Part shown: piece by piece, positions 43,291 through 54,715 of the stretch | Layout of the letters: each line of letters starts with the position of its first letter | Numbering within the stretch: position 1 is the stretch's first letter | Source of the DNA: Isoetes taiwanensis | Taxonomy: Eukaryota > Streptophyta > Lycopodiopsida > Isoetales > Isoetaceae | NCBI GenBank assembly: GCA_021234155.1 | Contig: JAJEKV010000047.1 | Coordinates: 8,162,033 to 8,226,032, forward strand | DNA: 64,000 bases | Reading direction: 5' to 3' | Notes under the pieces: generated by a model | Databases searched by the model: none | What the model was told of the DNA's origin: nothing | What the model saw: the letters and a program-made list of their open reading frames with translations, nothing else | Program-made: the position numbers and the translations under genes

Positions 43291-46200
43291 GATGTTTGCA
43301 ATGCTCTAGAAGTTTCCAAAAGGATAACCAATTGAAAGAAATTGCTCAAGAAGCAATATTAGACTGGAAAAATGAAGATGGCCACAAAGAACATGTGATC
43401 GGCTGTCCATACAAATGCAAAACTTGTTACAAACCCTAGATATTAGGGTTACTATTCTAAACTGATCCATTTCCTGTTATCAGCCAGAAAAGAGTGATGC
43501 AAAATGGAAAAGTGCTTTCTATTTTTCGTACACTAAATACGTAGATGTGTTACATATGTGGAGCATGGTTGATAACTGCACCTATTATCCACCACTTAGA
43601 AAAGCATGCATTGTTAAATAAGTAGAGGACAACGCTGGAGCACAACGAATAGCTTTTTCTTTGGCCAAAAACAATAGTTCCAAGTGCATACAATTGATGA
43701 CACTTGGCCAACATGCAAAAAACAAGTATGCATGTCTTATTAAAAGAATAAGACCAATGTGTTTCCTTATTGGTAATAACAAATAGTGCTCCATGTGGTG
43801 GTTTCTCCTATATAGGTGAGTAAGAATGTTTCTAAATGGGCCCTAGGAGAGAAAAATGCCAAACAATTAATTTTTAAGAGGATAAACCATGTTAACATAT
43901 CCACCCATCAAATTTGATAAACTTGATATTCTTAAGTGCAAATACAACATGGATGTATGGATACATACCTTGGAATCATGTGTCGCACACAGTATATTAT
44001 GGCAAAATGCTCGCAGATGTCTCAACAATTGTGGCTGAGAAAAATAACATGTGATATACTTCTCAAGCTTTTCGTATTTGACCACCATGCGACCAGGCTG
44101 TACGCACCAACAGGGCAGCATAACTATGCACTCTTTCATATTCGTATTGTAATTATCTGTGATTGGTGCACAACATAATATCCTGGCCACTGCTCAAAGT
44201 CTGTGTCTTGATAATAAAAACTAGCAAAAAGGCACACCAGAAGGCTTTAGCAAGGTAAGACCTTCTAGGCATGCCAAGGGTTATGGTCGAGCAAGGTCAA
44301 AAAACTATCAAAGGGCCAAACAAGGTACCCAAGTTTTTCTCATCTTGAACATGTATGGTATATAATAAATAGACCTGCTTTTCCATTTAGAAGATGGAAG
44401 GCTAAGTTTCATTTAAAATTCTATAGAAAAATACAAACTATTATTACGACAGGCATAGCCAGATTAGGTTGCTTGAGGAATGAGTTGAATAGGATTAAAA
44501 TCCAGATCTAGATTCTCGGACATGGCAACCAGCAAATCAGAGGACATAGATTCTCTGATATGACAGCCAGAGGGAACGAGGATGTGGACCTTACCATGTA
44601 CATTATGCATCAATTTTGTAAGCTGAATTGTGAAAATTTTTCAAAAGGTGCAAGTGCACTTACCTAAAGACCTCTAATCGGTTCCCACAAAAATGTCTAA
44701 AAATAGAAGCAATAGACATTTCAAATTCGAACACCTTAAAGGCAGAAGCCATTTCAGATTAAAAGTTCTCAGATCGCTTCCTAAGGCAAGCGGGCTTTTT
44801 CCTATGAATCAAATGCTATACGAAGGTACTTAAGATTACATTTTGTTACATCATAAATCAATTCATAATGGAAAAATAACACAAGAAAGAACTAATCGTA
44901 CTTACCGCCTAAGACAACTTTTATCGTGCCTTGGATGAATTGCTAAGCATAGTTTGGTCCGCCCCTTACTCAAATCATCACACCAAGAAGGTTGTAACTT
45001 AAATGCCAAAACCATGGAACTAATTTTTTTTCTCCCAAAGTTTGAATTGCCTCGTCGATTGAGATGATCTCTAGTTTTTATGATGCTCTATGCAGTTGTC
45101 ACAAACAAATGCATGCTACGCTTCTCTAACTAGGATTACTATGACATGGCAAAATTATACCCTTACATTTGGCCAATATAGAGCCCGCCATAACCATAGA
45201 AATATTGAATTATCCCATAGTTTAAATGGCCACCACACCAAGTTGCTAGTGCGCATAATCTTTTGGCATACCCACGCCTAGGGGGCTTGAAGATTTGGCA
45301 AATATCAAATTGGCCACTTATGGGGTGAATTTAATAAGTTGGTACTTTGAATTGCACCACCCTTTGGTCAAATGCATCCTACTCCACCGTGGCCAACTAT
45401 TTTTTTTAAATATGTGAATGTATGGCCAACTGGCCCGCAGAGCCACTAAAAACTATCTGGTTGTTGCAATCTTAATAAACGTCAAGAGGAAAGTTTGGAA
45501 GGTCCACTATTTGGAATTTTGTACGATTAACTCTGTGATGTCTAGAAGTAGACTTTTTACCTACAAAACAAGCCTTATCTAGTGAACTGCATAAGGCACC
45601 AATGCTAGTATTAATAATGCTATTATTATGAACTTTCATAGAAATGCTATAGAAACTACCTTCATTTTTTGAAATACCCATTTGCTTAAAAGACCACATA
45701 TTTCTACCTTCATTTTTTACCGACCTGGAAATAATTGTAAGAACAAAATTATGTCTACGTCGTGCAAGTTCAGCCAGCTAGGGATCACAATAATCACGGC
45801 AATACTCCGTAGCTTTTTAAGGAAATTTCAAGGCCCAAAACAACATGAAGATCTTTTACATAAGAACGATGTAAAAATGCTACACTAAGACAGAAAGACA
45901 GAAGACAGAAAGAGACCAACATGAATTCAGGACGTATACAACCATGGCTCCTAAGACTGAACAAGCAAATCTCATCATTTACTTCACTCACTAAGGTTGA
46001 TTGTGGCCCAATTAATCGGGTGGTCAATTAAGGTTGATATCTCCTAGATTGATTCTTCTAACCTTACCTAGCATAATTCTTCATTAGATCTCAGAATATT
46101 TCATATGTTATGTACATTCAAATCATAGAAATCGTTGATGACACTCTTGGCATATTTCGTGTGTTTGATAAGGGATTTGAGCTTAAAAAGATACTAAAAC

Positions 46201-47700
46201 TCAACAGATTAATAACTCGACAGTTAACTTCTCTCGAAACTTGATGTCCGACATCAACTAAATGGATTAAGCATCCGAAAGCAAAAGGTCTTGCAAGATG
46301 AAAGACACAATACACAATGATTTTTCTCAGGTAAAATTATCTTCAAGGGTGAAGGATGGAGATCGAGATATAAGGCAAAGAAATGGGTAACTTGGAGGAT
46401 GAAGTGCGATTGCAACTTCTTCTCACATGCACAAGGCTCAAAATGGCATTTTGGATATTACGTATGACTCTAGCAAATAAACAATCAGGTTACATCTTCA
46501 ATAAACTGCTATTTTTCAAAGTCTAGCAGCAGTTGACATCCGGATAGAGCTTGCGGTTCTTGATCACACCTTAAAAGTTGGCCATGGAAAGCCTGATTAA
46601 ATTTTATAAATGGAACCACCCCCTATGAATAGATATTTCTAAGATGAGATGATAGTCTACAAAGATATAAAAAAGAAATCATACTTAATGGAACGTTTTT
46701 GCTAGCTTTGCATTTAAGCAAGCATGCCATAAGTCAGATATTTCATTCTTTTCGTAATAAGACCTTTCTGTAAGGAAGAGTTATGAACACCACGTGCACA
46801 CACGCTTTACAGATCGAAGAACAAAGATTAAGTAACAATTTGGAAGAAGAGTATTGCAGGTACCAAAGGAGCTACACTTACTGGAAGGAGTATCTTCAAA
46901 TTGGATGAATTCAGGGACATGCTAAGCCATCACAACATTTCTAAGTTGCCTCCTTTGAAGCCCAAGCTGTGGATGACATGCCTTGTTCCAGGCTTGCTTC
47001 AGGGATTGCACAAATCATATGAAGCAGCTAGGCTTTTTGCATAGCTTCTGCCAAGATCCTTCAATACTTGCTCATGTCCTCCCTTGTCCTCCAAGATTGC
47101 TTAATGCAAACAATGGTCTGGATTGGGCTACATACCATGGATTGGAAAGCGCATCCTCTAGGAGACTGTTCTTAGCATGTTATGTAACTGACCAGGTTAT
47201 TTTCATGCTCTCAACTGAAGGTGATAATAATTCTCAAACTCTACCTGTATACAATATGTGACAAAAGGTCTAGAACATGGACCACAAGCCTATGAATAAT
47301 CAATGTCGACAGGAGAGCAGCGGCAATCTTTCTGTAACGTATATAGCTACTAGCAGAAATATAAATCCAAAAAATGTAAAAACCCGTGTTGGCCTATTTG
47401 GTTCTTTGGCATTTTGTACAGGCTATTTCTATGTTGTCCTTTGGGACTTTAAGAAATCTAAATGATTATCAAGACTTTGGCCCTTCTGTGTATGTCACGT
47501 ATGCTAATGTGTTCTAACAACCAGAAGTGACAAAAGCATATAGAATGGGGAAACAGCAAAAGAATCCAAGGCCTCAATGGTGCTCGGTATGTTTGAAATC
47601 TGGAGTTCTTGGGACATTCTGTGGAATCTAATGGACTGAAAAGAATTAAAAATAGGCCGAGGAACTTCGCTGGAAAGACAGCATTGCTTTGCAAGAATTA
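43291..47700. other. Non-coding DNA, no supported gene
   Basis: Short open frames (for example 43218-43439, 43867-44190 and 46983-47261) have no domain or convincing splice structure. No large repeat was found by eye. Confidence 0.45.
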
Positions 47701-47702
47701 CC

Positions 47703-48589
47703 TTGTTAGGCCAGCCTGCATCCAGAAACATAGATATGCTCTCTTGATGCATTGTCGCCATGGAAGGAGGCAAGACTAAAGGACTATCAGCTTCAATCTG
47801 CAAAACAAAAAATGAGTATTATCGCTACAACAACGCATGCCACAAAAGTCCATTGCCAGATGTTTGAACCGGCATAACTAACTAGACACTTGTTGACAAC
47901 TTATATAGCAGAAAATTGCATCTAGGATACAATCTGTTTCATTTTGAGGAAAGGAATAGAAGAATGAATTACTCTGCACCTTCTAGTGCCCATTACCTGA
48001 AACTGCTCATAAATGTTCATAAACTACAATTAGATGCAACATGATATAGAACAGGTTACGACCTGCAGGTGGCTGTGGATTTCACTGGAGAAGAAGAGAG
48101 TAGCTAATCTAGCCATATCTGTGCCAAAAGAACCCATTCTCTCAACTTCGGAATTATACTTCTCTTCCAATGGAAAGCCATAAGCAGTAAAAACCATGCA
48201 AGAAATGAAGAAATTTCAGAGATGGGCTATTATTCAGGAAATTTCAGAGATGGGCTATGAAGTAACAGGATGAAATGAAGAAATTTTGAAGCTGTTTCCG
48301 GGGCAGTATGCACCCTGGAAAGTGCAAATCCGATGAGGAGGGGTGCCAAGGCATGTAAAGGAGACAAAGGTGTTTTTTTTTTTTTGTTAAACTCCTCAAG
48401 CATTGCAAGCTCAGAATCGGAGGCTTCAAATAAAGGATTGCACGCTGAACGCCGAAAGCTCTTCGGCAGAGCTTCAAAGGAGGCTTGAAAAAAAAAAAAG
48501 GAAGTTACTCGGTGACCCTCCCTGGCCTTAGATTTGCAAAAGCCAAGATCTGATGGTGCAAAATAAGGCACATCAGATTTTGATGACAT
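47703..48589 (-). other. Candidate exons of an unidentified minus-strand plant gene
   Basis: Three pieces have fair splice signals. 48589 to about 48400 starts MSSKSDVPYFAPSDLGF, with an acidic stretch FEASDSELAMLEEF. About 48200-48067 reads EEKYNSEVERMGSFGTDMARL, then ATLFFSSEIHSHLQ, followed by donor CAG-GTCGTA. 47798-47704 is preceded by TTTGCAG and reads IEADSPLVLPPSMATMHQES, then MFLDAGWPNK, followed by donor GTAATT. The amino-acid text looks like conserved protein rather than noise, but I cannot name the family and see no further exons below 47700. A 27-bp tandem duplication (ATTTCAGAGATGGGCTAT) at about 48211-48262 lies in between. Confidence 0.35.
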
Positions 48590-49117
48590 GGAAATTACAC
48601 GTGGATAGGCTAGAATTGCAAGAAAGGCTGTAGGCCCGGTAGGGCTGGTGTGCTAAAAAGAAAAAAAGAAAAAAAAATAAATCGATACAAAACGCGGCCA
48701 GGATAACATCATCTTTTCAATATTTCATAATTGTGCTACAATGATGCAGGACAAAGGACATGTTCAAAATGACCAGCTGAGCAAAAATTATGATAAAGAA
48801 AAATACTACATCAAGTTTCAAAATGCTCTGTAAATGGTTCCTGCTTCTATTAGACTTCAAGTGTTCCTCAACTAGATCCCCTCTAATAAAAGGGACCATC
48901 TATTGATAAATCAAGAACTAAGAAATGTAAAGAGAAGCAACTTTATGGAGCAAGGCACACAATAATACTTGACAACAATATGAGAGCTCCGGCAAGTATG
49001 AAGGGCCATCTTGCAAATATTGATCACAAAGGAATATTTGTGACCACAAAGGGTCACAACGGGGCTAAAAGGGCATAAAACGAAACCACTTGTTAATAGG
49101 CTCCTCGCCCTTACTCC

Positions 49118-49252
49118 ATGGATCTGTTCGATCTTCTACCGGACGTTGTGGTAAACGACATCTTCTTAAAGATAATCTGTATAAAGGAGCTAACAAAGTG
49201 CAGTGTTGTGTGCAAGCAATTCAAGCAGCTATGTAACAAACAGAGAAGCTAG
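49118..49252 (+). pseudogene. Truncated F-box ORF
   Basis: A 44-codon frame from ATG 49118 to TAG 49252 reads MDLFDLLPDVVVNDIFLKI, then ELTKCSVVCKQFKQLC. This is an F-box: L-P-D at the start, a branched-aliphatic helix, then C-S-x-V-C-K-x-(F/W). F-box proteins bind SKP1 in SCF ubiquitin ligases. A real one would continue with kelch, LRR or FBD domains, but here the stop follows directly and no further domain is seen, so it is a fragment or pseudogene. Confidence 0.65.
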
Positions 49253-49296
49253 GCTTCATGTGCATAAAATACAAGTATATTGTGATGTTATATAGA

Positions 49297-49423
49297 ATGG
49301 CATGGGGTCATTGACCATTCTTACTTCATGACCTGCGCAGAATCCGGCCGCTGCCGATTACAAGCGGTCGCGACTGATTCTCAAGGGTCATGGGGCAAAG
49401 AATGGTGACCCCATGCCATTGTA
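49297..49423. repeat. 127-bp long foldback (possible hairpin-RNA precursor or MITE)
   Basis: The left arm AATGGCATGGGGTC...ACCATTCTT pairs with the right arm AAGAATGGT-GACCCCATGCCATT, with one 4-base bulge. Pairing continues inward through CATGACC / GGTCATG and AGAATC / GATTCT up to a loop near 49360. Immediately next to it (49427-49536) a second, weaker inverted pair, GTCAAGGCAAG / CTTGCCTTGAC, encloses the palindrome CATTCTTG-A-CAAGAATG. Confidence 0.65.
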
Positions 49424-49723
49424 CTATGTCAAGGCAAGAAGAACCGGATTCTACAGGTTTTGTGGACTCAGTTTTCATTCTTGACAAGAATGATCGGTGT
49501 ATCAGGCAAGAACGCAGACCCACTTGCCTTGACGGTAAAGATGCTTGCTTCTAATCCTCATACACTTTTGGGAAGCCCCCTATTTTCTTCAATTCGACAT
49601 GCTTTCAAAATCTTATGCTTCTCAAGCTTTTAGACTACAATGTGCTGTATGAAGATATCTGATGTTACAGAAAGAAGAAAATTAAGAAAGAAGCAGATTT
49701 GTGTGCCTTGATCGTCCCCTCCA

Positions 49724-50143
49724 TTAGCCCGAGGGCACTGCTTTCACGATTATGTTTCGGTGCTCTTTGAACATTGCCTCTATTATTTCTGCAGTAACTC
49801 GATAGATGTCTTCAGTAGGTTTTTCAGCTATCTCTATCAGTCTAACCTCATGTTTAATGCTATTCTGCTCCTCAAATTCCATGATGCGTGGCTTTATTCT
49901 ATCAAAGGATTCCCATGCATCTAACTCAACATTTTTCTTTTCTAAATCAACCAACCTCTGCATGATCTTGGTCTTCTCCTCTTCGATTTCATCTATCCTC
50001 CGTTGCATCTCCTCACTTGTTCTCTCGACCCCTTGCACCCTGGTTTCCATGTTGGATATGGCTGTCTTGTTACGATTGGTCGTCTCCGCCAGTGTGTTAT
50101 GTGTGTCCATGCTTGAGATCCTGGCCTCCAGTTGCCTATTCAT
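49724..50143 (-). CDS. Coiled-coil ORF of unknown origin (139 residues)
   Basis: ATG 50143 to TGA. The sequence is a long amphipathic helix: QLEARISSMDTHNTLAETT, ETRVQGVERTSEEMQRRIDE, IEEEKTKIMQRLVDLEKKN. A short tail ends with IIVKAVPSG. Upstream (50300-50160), in another frame, ADQSSSSQKKGGDAAKA precedes it. It may be the ORF1 or gag-type protein of a retroelement whose pol is not here. No RT sequence lies nearby on this strand. Confidence 0.4.
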   Translation of the reverse strand: MNRQLEARISSMDTHNTLAETTNRNKTAISNMETRVQGVERTSEEMQRRIDEIEEEKTKIMQRLVDLEKKNVELDAWESFDRIKPRIMEFEEQNSIKHEVRLIEIAEKPTEDIYRVTAEIIEAMFKEHRNIIVKAVPSG

Positions 50144-50779
50144 CTGGGCTAAGAAATCTTTGAGGTCTTGCTAGCTTACTGTTGCTTTTGCTGCATCTCC
50201 TCCCTTCTTTTGGCTGGAACTAGATTGGTCTGCCATCGGACTTTGGATACAATTTCAGTGGCGGGTTCCTCAGGCAGCCTTGGAGGGAAATTTGAATTGT
50301 AATTTAAATACCCCTTCTCCATTTGAAAATCTCATACATTCTAACCTTTGATTTAGCAAGAACGCTCTCCTGCTTTGTTCGATCCGATGGCGTAGCAATC
50401 TGCCAAGGTTAGTTGGGTCTAGAGAAGATGGAGTTGCTTAATTTCTAGGATTATGAATGTGTAGCTGCATATGATAGTTACCAGCTTTTTGGAGCCCAAG
50501 TTTATTTTGCATCATGGTGTTCTATCCTTCCATTTCATACATAAGCAAGGCTTTGAAATAGCCTACTGAGGATGACACAGTGAGACATCTAGGCTGGGTA
50601 CAGACAGTTGGGCTAGCATTCGAAGCCATCTTTGATGGTAGCATTGCAAGCTTTATGAAGAAAAGACCTATGGAGACAAATTTGGTGTTAGGTCTTGATT
50701 GCATATATGAAATATAGATCTAGGTTGCCTATTTGGGCGTAAGTTCTAACATGTTTATAGGTTTTCTCAAAAAACTACA

Positions 50780-51335
50780 TTTGTATTCAAGTTGGATGAG
50801 TCTGGGATGCAACTGGCACATCAAATTGGGCAGGTGCCTTTAGATTGATGTGTTCCAATAAGACGACTTTAGTTTGGACAAGGAACACCAAATTGGGTGT
50901 CAGTCCCATTTTAGTGTTGGGTAATATGATTGCATGGCGGACCCAGCACTCCAAATTGGGTGGGCCAATTTGATCCCTGAGCCAAAGGACTGTAGGCGGA
51001 GCCAGCACTCCAAATTGGGTGGGCACCCAATTTGTGTGCTGGGGCAGAGGACTATAGGCAAACCCAACATGTCCAATGTGTGTGCCTTGTCAGATGTCTA
51101 TAAGCTGAACTAGGCACACCAAATTGGACATTCGACCAATTTGTTGTTCCAATTCCCAGGTCCACACATGATTCTGCACTCCAAACCGGGCGCCTCCTGG
51201 GAGCACCAAATCTTGGGTGCAAAATCATGTTTGAACCTAGGAACCTAAACATCAAATTGGGTGGGCGCCCAATTTGGGTTCCCATTGCACATGCATTACT
51301 ATGTGGCACACCAAATTGGACGACCAAATTTGGAT
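50780..51335. repeat. Field of CAAATTGGG / CCCAATTTG words in both orientations
   Basis: At least ten copies, often preceded by CACTCC or CACACC and followed by GGGC or GTGGGC. Some are paired head to head, such as CAAATTGGGTGGGC-GCCCAATTTG at about 51251-51275 and CAAATTGGGTGGGCACCCAATTTG at about 51010-51033. The spacing is irregular (about 50-110 bp). No ORF here is believable. Confidence 0.7.
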
Positions 51336-52089
51336 GGCACTGCTACTGCTACTCATGCATCATGTTTTATTACGGCCACTTATGTTAACTCAATCTGAAA
51401 TTAGATCGTGTACCATTCAAGGATGGTCGTCCAGTTGGGAAGCCACTTCAAAGACATCCCTAATGGAGTTGTGGGTATTGGAGTTGAGGAAGTGTTTGAA
51501 GAGCATCACCTCCTTCCTTGGCCTACTCCAGATGCAAGGCTTTTAGGAGAAGCCGAAGGATCCTACATTCTATGAAGGGGAGATGGAGTAGGTGATTCCA
51601 ATTTCCAGGACGTCTAGTACAAGAGGCAGCGGCTGAAGGAGGACAAGGCAGCCGAACTGCTAATAAAATATACGCTCATTGAGATGGACTGTAAGATTTA
51701 GCACTCTTATTATTCTTGCAAAAATAGGTTTCATATCCTTCACTGGCCCTGATGATGTTGTATGCAACCAGTTCTTAAGTTTGACAACTATAAGAGTGTC
51801 TGTTACTAAGGGTTTCCCCCTTTCGCTCGACGTGAATTTCAAGTGTCAGGGATGTTTGCAAGTTCCTAAGGCAGGCATGCTTGTCAGGTGGAATAATGAT
51901 TTTGTCACAGTTGGTGGAGTGAAGGAATCCGAGATATTAACTGCAACACCAAAAGAGCACTTTGATACAGCCAAGGTAATTCGGAGCTTGAGAAGCATCC
52001 AAACTATGAGAAATGCAAATACACCTTGCATTCACATCAATCCAAGAAGCATTTAAGGCCGCCAAAGATTGGCCGACTTACAACCAATG
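51336..52089 (+). other. Stretch with an uncharacterised ORF (51679-52056)
   Basis: The open frame contains FKCQGCLQVPKAGMLVRW and FVTVGGVKESEILTATPKEHF. It lies just upstream of the DUF7869-like remnants and may be part of the same element, but I do not recognise it. Confidence 0.3.
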
Positions 52090-52875
52090 AAGTCATCTTG
52101 AAGTGTAGGAAGACTATGTGCTGCAAACAGAGATGTTGTGAGAAGTTCTAAAGGGATCAAGCTATAAATATGCAAAAACATTTCCTTGCCATGAAATCGA
52201 GTGACAGGGTTACCACTGTTTATGAGATGCTCGGCAACAATAAGAAAGGTAGATGAGTGGAACGACTAGTTGCAGGGCAAGCTTGTTTGTGAGAGAGCTT
52301 GGTACCTTGGTTTTGGGATCTCAAAGTCATCTTAAGTGGAAGGTGCAATTCCGTGAGGATGCTCGCAAAGTTGAGCACGGCAAGAATCGTGGCGAAGATG
52401 AAGCCGCGTGCTTCGACCTTAACCTCTGAGGCTGTTTTCTCCATGTTTATGAGAGTGAACCGTAAATCCCTCCTTCACCGTAGCCAGAGGAATGAAGATG
52501 GCATTCAAGAGAATGTGAGTAAGTTGCCTACAATGTTTACGATGAGCAGCCCCAAGTGTTTTGTCGTCTGGGCATTATAAAAGCTTCCGAATGGCCATTC
52601 GACTTTGCCATGTCATCCAGAATGGCAAACTGTCCAAGGAACCAAGTTACACCGTCAATTTTGCCAAAGAAAGAAATACTTAAGCCTTATACGACAGTAT
52701 CATCAGCCACCTCCTAGGCCTATTGACTACATGTATTGGACATGAACTACATTGGCACTTCTTAGAGAAGGGGTGGTTTTCTGACCACGAAACTTGGTCT
52801 TTAGGATAATATAAATATTTTTGAGTCCATTGGCAAAGCCAAATCACGGTTCCCGAGTGGGAGAGTTGCTCGTCC
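52090..52875 (+). pseudogene. N-terminal part of a DUF7869-like protein, degenerate
   Basis: 52094-52253 reads, in one frame with one stop, TNEVILKCRKTMCCKQRCCEKF, then QAINMQKHFLAMKSSDRVTT. It resembles the Cys-rich N-terminal segment (C-C-x-x-x-C-x-x-K) that precedes DUF7869 in large eukaryotic proteins. 52440-52490 adds VNRKSLLHRSQRNEDG. The sequence is cut at 52875 by the LTR element and resumes after 54715. The link between this part and the C-terminal part is inferred from order, strand and family layout. Confidence 0.45.
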
Positions 52876-53491
52876 TGATATGGTGCTCGGGGGAGTGGCC
52901 TTGCATAGAACAATATTTATTGATATGATCAAGTAAGAAAGCCATCCAATATGTCTAAATCTTGATATTGTCACAAAGGAAAAGTTAGAAATAAACCTTG
53001 GTCTTTATTTAAAAGCAAAAAGATGAAAAAGGTATTATTACCTATAAATAGAAGGACAACTTTGAGAAGTGATATCTCCGCGACCACAACATAGAAATCA
53101 GCGATCCTTATTCTTGGAAAGCTCTTGAAGTCTAGTTTCCAGATTGGGCTTCTTTATCTATAGATTTCTTACAGTCTGAGAGTTATACCCAGAAGGGTGC
53201 ATAGGGGTCTAAGCTGACTGCACAACTAGATCTGCTCTTTCTATGTTTGATGATGAGTCTAGTCTTACTTTGTAGTATTTTCTCTAGCTTCTTGCTTGAT
53301 CATATCATTAAAAGGAATTCATGTAACGCCAGTGGTTGGTGGCTAGAAAGAGCTTGTTCTTATATGCGGAATAGCTTAACTTGGTGGCATCTTTTCTAAT
53401 TGGTCCGATTGGGTCGTAAATCGAGTATCCTGTGGTGTTTTACTTTCTAATAAGTTGATGAATTTGCAGGAAGAACGGATAATTCGTAACA
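52876..53491 (+). repeat. 5' LTR of the TRIM-like element
   Basis: Starts TGATATGGTGCTCGG and ends AATTCGTAACA. Shares with the 3' LTR the block CCTATAAATAGAAGGAC (TATAAATA at about 53042, a plausible TATA box) and GAGAAGTGATATCTCC, then TTTCTATGTTTGATG, and so on. It contains an extra stretch relative to the 3' LTR near 52905-53000. Confidence 0.9.
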
Positions 53492-54163
53492 ATCGGTATC
53501 AGAGCTGAGTTTCTTTCTTTGGAGCTTGTGGGCAATAGTTCCATATCTTACTCCTAGATCAATGGAATAGAAATGGAGAATGTTTTGCTGGAAATCTTTT
53601 TGGGAGATTATTTTGCAGGAAATACTTTTGGGAAGTGTTTCCTTGCCTTTTATGAATGTGAGGAGCAACCTAAGGTTTTTAGGCATTGGCGATGATAAGA
53701 TATAGGATGGTTGTGCATGCATGCGATTGCTAGATTGGCTGAGAATTGACCACATTTGATTTGAGTTAAGAAGCTGTCATTTATTTCAAATGTTTGTTCT
53801 TCATTAAAAATGGGAGGTTATTGTGTCTGTATCGCAATAACCAGATCCTAAGTTCATTGTCCTGAATTGCCTCTCAAGGATTGATGGTAGGATTACCAGC
53901 CTTGGAAAGGGGATATACTACAAGCTCTCAAGGATTGATGGTAGGATTATCAGTCTTGGAGAGGGATATTTTATAAGCCTCAAGAACTGATGGTAGGATT
54001 ACCAGACTTTGAGAGGAGATGAGAACCTAATAGTCAGTTGACTAGCTTTGCAAAAAGGTTGTTACTTCTCAAGGCAGATAATCGAGTATGATTATTCTTT
54101 GAGAAAGGATGGAAACCTTTAAGACAACTGATCGAGAATGATCGGTCTTGAAAAGGAAGGAAT
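53492..54163 (+). repeat. Interior of the TRIM-like element with an internal tandem repeat
   Basis: PBS at the left, polypurine tract at the right. Between about 53870 and 54010 the unit CAAGGATTGATGGTAGGATT plus ACCAG-CTTGGA-AGG occurs three times. Degenerate versions continue to 54150 (ATCGAGAATGAT). Confidence 0.85.
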
Positions 54164-54715
54164 TGATAATGCTCGAGGGAGTGGTCTTGCAATATGATCA
54201 AGTAAGAAAGCTATCCAGTATGTTTAAACCTTAATTTAAAAGCAAAACGACGAAAAAGATGTTATTACCTATAAATAGAAGGACGACTTTGAGAAGTGAT
54301 ATCTCCACGACCACAATTTAAAAATTAGCGATCTTTACCTTTTGGAAAGCTCTTGAAGTCTAATTTCCAGATTGGATTGTCCATAGATTCCTTGCAGTCT
54401 GAGAGTTGTGTCCAGAAAGGTGCATAGGAGTCTAAGGTGACTACACAACTAGATCTGCTTCTTTCTATGTTTGATGGTGAGCCTAGCCTTACTTTGTAGT
54501 ATTTTCTCTAGCTTCTTGCTTGATCATATCATTAAAAGGAGTTTCTGTAACATTAGCAATTGGTGGCTAGAAAGAGCTTGTTCTTATACGCGGAGTAGCT
54601 TGACTTGGTGACATCTTTTCTAGTTGGTCCAGTTGGGTGGTAAATTGAGTATCTTGTGGTGTTTTATTTTCTAATAAGTTGATGAATTGACAAGAGAAAC
54701 AGATAATTCGTAACA
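54164..54715 (+). repeat. 3' LTR of the TRIM-like element
   Basis: TGATAATGCTCGAGG...CGTAACA. Same TATAAATA block as the 5' LTR (about 54270). About a tenth of positions differ by eye, so the insertion is old. Confidence 0.9.

Larger units (their letters stand above)
52876..54715 (+). mobile_element. Non-autonomous (TRIM/SMART-like) LTR retrotransposon with perfect target-site duplication
   Basis: The LTRs are 52876-53491 (616 bp) and 54164-54715 (552 bp), both starting TGATA and ending CGTAACA. The flanking 5-mers are identical: CGTCC at 52871-52875 and CGTCC at 54716-54720. CGGTATCAGAGC, a tRNA-Met primer site with one mismatch, follows the first LTR (53494-53505). GAAAAGGAAGGA precedes the second (54150-54161). 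The 672-bp interior has no protein-coding potential and contains three to four copies of a GATTGATGGTAGGATTA-CAG unit. It must have moved with proteins of another element. Confidence 0.93.

Noticed and set aside
50143-50300. gag gene of an LTR element around the coiled-coil ORF
   Set aside because: No LTR, primer site, zinc knuckle or pol sequence near it.
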